Shown one piece after another: positions 1 through 4,516 of a stretch of 9,029 nucleotides of DNA. Where the stretch lies: NCBI GenBank assembly GCA_017998585.1, contig JAGOCT010000044.1, positions 1 through 9,029 of the forward strand. Reading direction: 5' to 3'. This DNA comes from Candidatus Cloacimonadota bacterium (GTDB lineage Bacteria > Cloacimonadota > Cloacimonadia > Cloacimonadales > WRIO01). The stretch's first letter is position 1. Each line of letters opens with the position of its first letter. Made by a program: the position numbers and the translations under genes. The notes under the pieces are model-generated. The model did not search any database, was not told where the DNA came from, and saw only the letters and a list, made by a program, of their open reading frames with translations.

Positions 1-81
1 ATATAGAAGTGAAATATAAGAAAAAAAATCTTGTATTACTTTGGAAACAAAGGGTTGGAACTTTACACCAACATTTGGGAC

Positions 82-435
82 TTAACTTAACTCGATAATA
101 ATCAGTTTTGCTGAATCTCTGTTTTTTTTACAATATTCAATGTGTAAATCGATAAATGTGATAATCTTTTCTACTGGATCTTCGAATTTTTTAAGTTTTT
201 TATCTGCTTTCTCCAATAAATCAGTAATCATTTCTTCGAAGCATTTGATCAGTAAATCATTTTTGTTTTCAAAATACAAGTAAATAGTGCCATCCGCTAC
301 TTTTGCCTCTTTGGCAATATCAGAGATTTTTGTCTCATGAAATCCTTTTTGAGCAAAAATTTTAATGGCTGCTTTAAAAATATCGGTTCGTCTGTTGTTC
401 TTTTTATCATTCAGATCTTCGATTGCATAAGCCAT
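82..435 (-). CDS. TetR/FadR-type transcriptional regulator, prematurely stopped
   Basis: Predicted DNA-binding repressor of the TetR family. Residues about 15-61 form the helix-turn-helix domain, with AAIKIFAQKGFHETKISDIA followed by VADGTIYLYFENKNDLLI. This closely recalls Bacillus FadR, a repressor of fatty-acid degradation that responds to long-chain acyl-CoA; that ligand is inference here. The ATG at 435 is chosen because AAAGGAGG lies 8 bases upstream; an ATG at 519 has no such site. The product has 117 residues against about 190 for the family, so most of the ligand-binding domain is missing. The frame remains open after the TAA at 82-84 right to the window edge, and those codons read like the rest of a TetR C-terminal domain (FFSYISLLY). 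The gene is therefore probably a nonsense-mutated pseudogene, or carries a sequencing error, rather than a natural short protein. Confidence 0.8.
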   Translation of the reverse strand: MAYAIEDLNDKKNNRRTDIFKAAIKIFAQKGFHETKISDIAKEAKVADGTIYLYFENKNDLLIKCFEEMITDLLEKADKKLKKFEDPVEKIITFIDLHIEYCKKNRDSAKLIIIELS

Positions 436-474
436 TTTTGATCCTCCTTTTACTTTAATATATGAATTATGACT

Positions 475-503
475 CATTTTTGAATGACTGCTCATATTGT
501 CAA
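475..503 (-). promoter_or_regulatory. Promoter and FadR-like operator of the TetR gene
   Basis: On the minus strand a perfect TTGACA (498-503) lies upstream of the TetR gene; at 17 bp spacing the -10 position (475-480) is the weak AAAATG. The spacer and the edge of the -35 box hold TGAATGA-CTGC-TCATATT (481-498 on plus), whose core ATGA-N4-TCAT is palindromic. From memory, the Bacillus FadR site is TGAATGA-N4-TCATTCA, so the left half matches fully and the right half for its first four bases. A regulator of this family next to such a site suggests autorepression, which is inference. A second weak dyad, TGAA-N6-TTCA, lies at 512-525, and ATGACTCAT at 469-477. Confidence 0.5.
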
Positions 504-550
504 GCGTTTTTTGAATCATTGTTCAGAATTATAGAAAGATTGTATTATTT

Positions 551-588
551 CACGGGGAGATACTGAGGTGCGGAGGGAATTGAGAGAG
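551..588 (+). repeat. Degenerate CGCGGAGA-type intergenic repeat
   Basis: This G-rich stretch (CACGGGGAGA, then GAGGTGCGGAG) aligns with the better preserved copy at 613-648 and is probably a decayed member of the same family. It lies in the 490-bp gap between the TetR gene and the GxxExxY gene. Confidence 0.45.
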
Positions 589-612
589 TTAAAAGAAACA
601 GACTATTTCATA

Positions 613-648
613 TCACGCGGAGACGCGGAGGCGCGGAGAGAAAAGAAG
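613..648 (+). repeat. CGCGGAGA-type intergenic repeat
   Basis: The copy starts TCACGCGGAGACGCGGAGG and runs into GCGCGGAGAG and an A-rich AAAAGAAG tail. The same core, including the TCACG end and the A-rich tail, recurs in reverse orientation at 733-760, 891-925 and 1432-1477, and in this orientation at 8345-8369. Base composition is far more GC-rich than the flanks. Confidence 0.7.
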
Positions 649-732
649 ATAAAATAAACTGAATCAGGGAGAAAAGAGAATTATTCATAAACTAGGAGAA
701 TAAAATCTGAATATTAAACCAGAATAACACAA

Positions 733-760
733 TTCTCCTCCGCGTCTCCACGTGAGATAC
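733..760 (-). repeat. CGCGGAGA-type intergenic repeat, reverse copy
   Basis: TTCTCCTCCGCGTCTCCACG followed by TGAGATAC is the reverse complement form of the copy at 613-648, with the same order of tail, GC-rich core and TGAGA/TCACG end. The two copies form a loose inverted pair about 85 bp apart. Confidence 0.65.
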
Positions 761-764
761 AATT

Positions 765-860
765 CGTGTTTGTAGTAGGGAATGTCATTCATCATTCATC
801 ACTCACAATTAAACGTACCACCCCGTCACTCCGTGACACACTCCACAGGAGGGGATTTTA
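765..860. repeat. Palindromic intergenic repeat fragments (GTAG-headed and GTCAC dyad)
   Basis: Two fragments of other repeat types lie here. GTTTGTAGTAGGGAATG (769-785) shares its head with the reverse complement of the window's right end (GTTTGTAGGGATGAGC). GTCAC-TCC-GTGAC (825-837) is a perfect 5-bp dyad, followed by CTCC-ACA-GGAG (841-850). An ORF can be read through the region but it follows the repeats and has no family signature, so it is not called. Confidence 0.45.
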
Positions 861-890
861 TATTCATCAAATGATTGAGTTACATCTTTA

Positions 891-925
891 TTTTCTCCGC
901 GACTCCGCGACTCAGCGTGAGAATA
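891..925 (-). repeat. CGCGGAGA-type intergenic repeat, reverse copy
   Basis: TTTTCTCCGCGACTCCGCGA followed by CTCAGCGTGAGAATAA is a slightly diverged reverse copy (GACTC in place of GTCTC). It ends 4 bp before the stop codon of the GxxExxY gene, so the repeat practically abuts the coding region. Confidence 0.65.
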
Positions 926-928
926 ATA

Positions 929-1357
929 CTATAATGGATTTTTCTGTTGATTTATATTGAGCTTTGAATTAGTTGAAGGAACATGATGATTGACAATTCG
1001 ATGAAGTCCATCTTTTAACTTTTCAGCTCCAAAGTTAATTAAAAGACCTACTTCAAGATTCATTAGTCGAAGATAGGTGAGTAATTGTTTTTTTGATACA
1101 GGATTTAGACTTTCTACTGACTTTAACTCAACAATAATTTTACTCTCAACCAGTAAATCACAACGGAATCCTTCTTGAAAATGAACTCCCTCAAACTCAA
1201 AATTTATACATTTCTGTCTTTCAATTTTTAGTCCTTTTAACTCTAACTGCTTTGCTAATATAACTTCATATACCGATTCAAGCAATCCGGGACCTAGTTT
1301 TATGTGGAGATTTAATGCTGTATCGATAACAATTCCAGTTATTTCATCAATTTCCAT
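929..1357 (-). CDS. GxxExxY family protein (PD-(D/E)XK nuclease-like)
   Basis: The family signature is plain: GLLESVY at residues 24-30, then an alpha/beta core containing D67 (FRCDLL), E77 and K79 (IIVELKSV). This is the D...ExK triad of the PD-(D/E)XK nuclease fold (Pfam PDDEXK_3 type). QLLTYLRLMNLEVGLLINFG (about 91-110) and the family's typical end near RIVN also fit. The physiological role of this family is not established; nuclease activity is inferred from the fold. At 142 residues it is slightly longer than usual because of a low-complexity tail after RIVN (NSKLNINQQKNPL). The start at 1357 has GAGAGG about 11 bases upstream. The gene is bracketed on both sides by CGCGGAGA repeats, and its last codons run nearly into one of them. 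Confidence 0.88.
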   Translation of the reverse strand: MEIDEITGIVIDTALNLHIKLGPGLLESVYEVILAKQLELKGLKIERQKCINFEFEGVHFQEGFRCDLLVESKIIVELKSVESLNPVSKKQLLTYLRLMNLEVGLLINFGAEKLKDGLHRIVNHHVPSTNSKLNINQQKNPL

Positions 1358-1431
1358 ATAAGAAAAACCTCTCTTTTCTGTAACAATGTTTCAAATCCTG
1401 AGAAAATCATTTTTTATAGCTTTTTTGAGTT

Positions 1432-1477
1432 CCTCTCCTCCGCGTCTCCGCGTCTCCGCGTCTCCGCGTGAGAAAAG
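1432..1477 (-). repeat. CGCGGAGA-type repeat with 8-bp tandem expansion
   Basis: This is the best preserved copy. An 8-bp unit CCGCGTCT repeats from 1440 through 1463, and a fourth partial unit runs into TGAGAAAAG. Other copies carry two to three units, so the unit number varies. Together with 891-925 it frames the GxxExxY gene in the same orientation. Confidence 0.75.
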
Positions 1478-1503
1478 AAAGAGCAGACCTTAAAGCCTGC
1501 CCT
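1470..1503 (-). terminator. Probable intrinsic terminator of the YbjQ gene
   Basis: Read on the minus strand, AGGGCAGGC (1495-1503) pairs with GTCTGCTCT (1480-1488) around a 6-base loop. The nine pairs include two G-U wobbles, and TTTCTTTTCT follows. On the plus strand the two wobbles become A-C mismatches, so the fold favours transcripts leaving the YbjQ gene, whose stop is 11 bp upstream. Confidence 0.6.
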
Positions 1504-1513
1504 GTAAAAATAA

Positions 1514-1837
1514 TTAGTCTTCGTAAACTACTGCTGTGCCGGATACTGAGACCATTAGCATACTGCCATTCTGTCCCAGTACTTCATAATCCACATCAAT
1601 GCCCACAATGCCATTTGCACCCATCGCGTAGGCTCTTTGTTTCATTTCTGCAAGAGCAGATTCTCTGGCAGCGATCAGTTCATTTTCATAAGTGCCTGAA
1701 CGACCGCCAAATATATCTGTGATACTGGCAAAAATATCTTTTACCAGATTAACACCAGCGATGACTTCTCCAAATACAAGACCTTTGTATTCCACGATTG
1801 TTTTACCTTCTAAGTTTGGGGTAGTTGTTACCAGCAT
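1514..1837 (-). CDS. YbjQ-family (UPF0145) protein
   Basis: Full-length member of the YbjQ/UPF0145 family (107 residues, the usual size), often described as a putative heavy-metal-binding domain; its cellular role is not settled. Diagnostic stretches are [12 protein letters not shown] (43-54), [25 protein letters not shown] (58-81, quoted with one lower-case variable position) and [12 protein letters not shown] (93-104). There is no signal peptide or membrane segment, so a cytoplasmic protein is expected. AAAGGAGG lies 6 bases before the ATG. It has its own near-consensus promoter (1863-1891) and terminator (1470-1503), so it is probably a single-gene unit, though readthrough from the gene upstream is possible because no terminator is visible between them. 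Confidence 0.92.
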   Translation of the reverse strand: MLVTTTPNLEGKTIVEYKGLVFGEVIAGVNLVKDIFASITDIFGGRSGTYENELIAARESALAEMKQRAYAMGANGIVGIDVDYEVLGQNGSMLMVSVSGTAVVYED

Positions 1838-1862
1838 GATTGCCTCCTTTTATTTTCTTGAT

Positions 1863-1891
1863 AGGATAATTTAATTGAGTAAGCCTGTCAA
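1863..1891 (-). promoter_or_regulatory. Sigma-70-type promoter of the YbjQ gene
   Basis: On the minus strand TTGACA (1886-1891) is followed after exactly 17 bp by TATCCT (1863-1868). This places the start of transcription around 1855, about 18 bases before the ATG and just upstream of the AAAGGAGG site. Confidence 0.75.
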
Positions 1892-1909
1892 ATTAAATTA
1901 TCTTTATTT

Positions 1910-2467
1910 CTAACCAGGTTTTAAACTTTTTACAGAATATTTGATTGTCACATGAGAATCATCATAAAAATTCTCTGGTAAATCCTTTTTAAACATCTGT
2001 TCAGCTTGTTGATACTGAATGCAGTGATTGAATTGATAATACTTCATAACAGGTTTCAGCAGTCGCAATTGTACGGCTTTTTTAACAGAGAGACGTTCCA
2101 GAAGTCTTTTCAATATAGCAACACATAAAAGCTGATTCTCAATTTGAAGAGAAAAGCGCTTGATCAAGGCATGGATAATCATCAGAAACACTGCATAAGA
2201 AGATATCCCTCTTTTTCTTAGTGAAGGATATTTTTTCTTGTATTTCAAAGCATAAAGTGCCAAATCTTTTTTAAAGAGAGGATTCAAATCTTCCCAAATC
2301 AGCTTACAGATTGCATTGATCTGAATGATCGACAAATTTTGTTTTTGAAGACTTCGTTCTGTCTTTCTTCGTACCACACAAACAGATCCGCAGGCGTACC
2401 AGGCAAGATTTATATCCCCTGTTTTTTTCGGATAATCATGTTCTTTATGCTTAAAGATGACTTTCAT
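1910..2467 (-). CDS. Uncharacterised basic protein, 185 residues
   Basis: I do not recognise this family. The frame is long for such AT-rich DNA, starts with ATG, and has AGAGG 5-6 bases upstream, so a real gene is likely. The protein is rich in Lys, Arg, Leu and Ile. The N-terminal part has WYACGSVCVVRRKTERSLQK (23-42) with two cysteines and a strongly basic patch. The middle (about 65-115) looks helical (KKDLALYALKYKKKYPSLRK), followed by a hydrophobic helix around AVFLMIIHALI that is too short and too flanked by charge for a confident membrane segment. The opening (short beta-like stretch, then a charged RRK motif) loosely recalls small structural-type hypothetical proteins of phage or prophage origin, but this is weak. 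A nucleic-acid-binding role would fit the charge but is not shown. A 6-bp inverted repeat lies in its leader. Confidence 0.6.
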   Translation of the reverse strand: MKVIFKHKEHDYPKKTGDINLAWYACGSVCVVRRKTERSLQKQNLSIIQINAICKLIWEDLNPLFKKDLALYALKYKKKYPSLRKRGISSYAVFLMIIHALIKRFSLQIENQLLCVAILKRLLERLSVKKAVQLRLLKPVMKYYQFNHCIQYQQAEQMFKKDLPENFYDDSHVTIKYSVKSLKPG

Positions 2468-2484
2468 ACGTACCTCTTGATGAT

Positions 2485-2500
2485 AAGATACTCATATCTT
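2485..2500 (-). promoter_or_regulatory. Inverted repeat in the leader of the 185-residue gene
   Basis: AAGATA-CTCA-TATCTT is a perfect 6-bp dyad 18 bp before the ATG at 2467. It could be an operator or a leader hairpin. No consensus promoter could be placed nearby with confidence. Confidence 0.3.
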
Positions 2501-2804
2501 TAAAAAAAACAATATTTTTCTCACTTATTTCTCTTATCTATCCTGTAGAAATCTCTTTTTTTATCAGCTAACTACTGCCTGCACACTTTCCTGATTCAAT
2601 CAAATTATCTGTTTAGATGAAGCGGAACTAAGTAGGAACTGAAGCGGAAAGAAGGCGGATTTCATCAGATTTTTTTTTATAATATGAAGTATATTTTTAA
2701 CAATCAGTCAATTCAGGGGAAAGATCAAAATGAGGGTTTTAAACGCTCAGACATTTTGTAACTGTATTATTTTAAAACCTTTTGAATAAATTTGAATAAA
2801 GAGT
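2501..2804. other. AT-rich intergenic region with hairpins and no convincing gene
   Basis: This gap between divergent genes holds: (a) an imperfect 10-bp stem, ATCT + GATGAA (2607-2621) with TTCATC + AGAT (2661-2670), followed by nine T residues (2670-2678), terminator-like on plus although no gene precedes it; (b) GAAGCGGAA twice, at 2619 and 2641, inside its loop; (c) a TATAAT at 2678-2683 without a good -35; (d) a 9-bp inverted repeat GGTTTTAAA/TTTAAAACC (2735-2743, 2771-2779); (e) TTTGAATAAA twice in tandem (2781-2800) just before the ferredoxin promoter. Confidence 0.4.
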
Positions 2805-2833
2805 TTGACAAACTTTTCAGATTATGCTATAGA
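2805..2833 (+). promoter_or_regulatory. Sigma-70-type promoter of the ferredoxin gene
   Basis: TTGACA (2805-2810), exactly 17 bp, then TATAGA (2828-2833). Transcription would start near 2840, giving a 25-base leader with TGGAGG before the ATG. A TTG start codon could be read inside the -35 box, but the ATG at 2865 is the supported start. Confidence 0.75.
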
Positions 2834-2864
2834 TAAACAATTAAGTAATTATGGAGGTTTTAAA

Positions 2865-3044
2865 ATGGCACATCAGATTAAAAAAGAAGAATGTATTAAT
2901 TGTGGTGCATGCGAAGGTGTATGTCCTGTTCAGTGTATTACAGAAGTGGATCATGCCCGCCTAATTGATGTTTCTGTTTGTGTGGACTGTGGTGCTTGTA
3001 AAGATGTATGTCCTGTTGCCTGTATCAAAGGACCTAATGATTAA
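2865..3044 (+). CDS. 2[4Fe-4S] ferredoxin, clostridial type
   Basis: Small soluble electron carrier of 59 residues, the usual size for bacterial 2[4Fe-4S] ferredoxins. Two cluster motifs are complete: C10-x2-C13-x2-C16-x3-C20-P and C39-x2-C42-x2-C45-x3-C49-P. As is typical, the fourth Cys of each motif should complete the other cluster. The two halves are near-duplicates (CGACEGVCPVQCI and CGACKDVCPVACI). Unusually, each half carries one more Cys (C24 and C53) at the place where Ala is most common. The partner is not in the window; in an anaerobe, pyruvate or oxoacid oxidoreductases and hydrogenases are usual partners. The ATG is chosen because GGAGG lies 8 bases before it and a promoter lies just upstream. 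It appears to be transcribed alone. Confidence 0.95.
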   Translation: MAHQIKKEECINCGACEGVCPVQCITEVDHARLIDVSVCVDCGACKDVCPVACIKGPND

Positions 3045-3051
3045 GTCATAA

Positions 3052-3090
3052 CAGGATCTGACCAAAATTGAGCCGGATCCTGGTTTTATT
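3052..3090 (+). terminator. Possible terminator of the ferredoxin gene
   Basis: CAGGATC (3052-3058) pairs with GATCCTG (3076-3082) across a 17-base loop, and GTTTTATT follows. The stem begins 8 bases after the stop codon. The loop is long and the T-run short, so termination may be weak. Confidence 0.45.
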
Positions 3091-3188
3091 CAATTCAATA
3101 ATAGTCAGTTAGAAACGATGAAAATATTTGAATTTCATTCGTTTTTTGCGAATTTGAGTTAACTTTTTACTGAAACTGATTAAAAAAA

Positions 3189-3217
3189 TTGACATGATTA
3201 TATGATTATTTTAATTG
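3189..3217 (+). promoter_or_regulatory. Possible promoter placing transcription start at the permease ATG
   Basis: TTGACA (3189-3194) is followed at 17 bp by TAATTG (3212-3217; TTAATT at 16 bp). Transcription would then start at about 3223-3224, practically at the ATG of the permease. TATGAT at 3201-3206 is an alternative -10 box with a poor -35. In either case the leader is very short and lacks a proper ribosome binding site. Confidence 0.4.
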
Positions 3218-3223
3218 GAATCT

Positions 3224-4471
3224 ATGAAAATAAGACTGTATTTAACATTAAGATATCTAAAAGGGAGAAGTAAGCTTTTACTTTCTCCATCTAATGTTTT
3301 GTCGCTAAGCGGTATCATTATTGGTGTGTTTGCACTTTTGATCGTCTCATCTGTGATGAATGGTTTTAGTACCGATATGATGAAACGGATAATCGAAACC
3401 AAAGGAGAAATCCGTTTTGCCAGACAGGATAAACAGCCAATAGTCAATTATGAAGCGATAAGCAGTCAGCTAAAGAAGATTCCGAATATTGATCAGATGA
3501 GTCCGGTTGTGCATTGCGAATTGCTTTTAAGACGAAACCAATACACAGCTTTTTCACAATCAGCAGGTATAAAACTCAGCGTGCATGAAAAAGTGAGTTC
3601 GCTACTTCATAAAATCAGACTCGGCGAGCCTGATGAACAGGGACTTTCTGAAAAAGGCATCATCTTAGGTTCGGATTTATCATATCAGCTCTTTGCCACG
3701 ATTGGAGATACCCTCGAAGTCATCTCTCCGGCTGGTTCCGTGATGAGTGCTTTTGGTTATCTGCCAAAAGTCGATAAGGTCAGGGTTATCGGTATTTTTT
3801 CAACCGGTTTACCTGAATATGATCAGACGCTTTCCTACATATCTCTTGATCTGGCAATGGATTTAAAAAATCAACAGGGGATTGACTTTTTTGAAAGTAC
3901 TACTTTTAAGTCTTCAAAATCGGTTCAAACGGCTAAGCACTTTAACCAAAATGCCTTTTTAAAAGCTGATTCAAAAACGAATGAGAGTCTTATACAGGCA
4001 AAGCATTGGAGTGAGATTGATCATTCCTTGTTTCAGGCTGTCAGAATCGAAAAGACCGCAATGTTTTTTGTACTTTCACTCATGCTGATACTCTCCGGAT
4101 TTAACATTATGAACAACAATATCCGCACGATTTCAGAAAAGAAATTTGACATTTCTCTTTTAAAATCGATTGGATTAAGTGAAAAAAAGATGTATCAGAT
4201 TGTATCGAATATGGGCTTATTTTTAGGCATCTCCGGTACAATTATAGGAGAAATACTGGCTTTATTACTCATCTTGAGCCAGTATTACTGGCAATACATT
4301 CAGATACCAATAGCCGGTTTTCCTTTTACGTCCTTACCGGTTGTGATTCGTTGGCAGGATTTCCTGCTGTTTGGTTTACTGGCAATCAGTGTCAGTTTTT
4401 TAAGTTCATTGATCCCTGCCAAAAAGGCAATGAACTACAATATGATTCAAGTCTTGCGTGAAAATGAATAG
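3224..4471 (+). CDS. LolC/LolE-type ABC transporter permease
   Basis: Integral inner-membrane permease of the FtsX/MacB superfamily, LolC/E branch. In the Lol system such proteins, as LolC-LolE with the ATPase LolD, extract lipoproteins from the inner membrane for transfer to the outer membrane. Layout over 415 residues: TM1 about 25-45 with SSVMNGFSTDM after it; a large periplasmic domain (about 50-270) containing GIILGSDLSYQLF, GDTLEVISPAG and VIGIFSTGLPEYD; then TM2 (277-297, LMLILSGFNIMNNN), TM3 (330-352) and TM4 (380-400). The cytoplasmic SEKKFDISLLKSIGLS after TM2 is the usual ATPase-contact (coupling) region. The ATG at 3224 is preferred over a TTG three codons earlier. No LolD gene is nearby. 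The carboxyltransferase genes follow after 45 bp with no terminator, so co-transcription is possible. Confidence 0.88.
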   Translation: MKIRLYLTLRYLKGRSKLLLSPSNVLSLSGIIIGVFALLIVSSVMNGFSTDMMKRIIETKGEIRFARQDKQPIVNYEAISSQLKKIPNIDQMSPVVHCELLLRRNQYTAFSQSAGIKLSVHEKVSSLLHKIRLGEPDEQGLSEKGIILGSDLSYQLFATIGDTLEVISPAGSVMSAFGYLPKVDKVRVIGIFSTGLPEYDQTLSYISLDLAMDLKNQQGIDFFESTTFKSSKSVQTAKHFNQNAFLKADSKTNESLIQAKHWSEIDHSLFQAVRIEKTAMFFVLSLMLILSGFNIMNNNIRTISEKKFDISLLKSIGLSEKKMYQIVSNMGLFLGISGTIIGEILALLLILSQYYWQYIQIPIAGFPFTSLPVVIRWQDFLLFGLLAISVSFLSSLIPAKKAMNYNMIQVLRENE

Positions 4472-4516
4472 ATTCATGCTTCCATAAAACAGATATCGTT
4501 CTCAAAAGGAGATAAT

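Noticed and set aside
766..960. 64-codon frame on plus
   Set aside because: It runs through palindromic and CGCGGAGA repeats, has no ribosome binding site or family signature, and overlaps the end of the GxxExxY gene.
1440..1470. Possible CRISPR-like array
   Set aside because: The 8-bp units are contiguous with no spacers; it is a tandem repeat inside a dispersed repeat.
1468..1874. Plus-strand frames opposite the YbjQ gene
   Set aside because: They are antisense to a well-supported gene and carry no motif.
2730..2789. 19-codon leader peptide before the ferredoxin gene
   Set aside because: It has an AGGGGA site but lies upstream of the ferredoxin promoter, so it could not act as its leader; too short to support.
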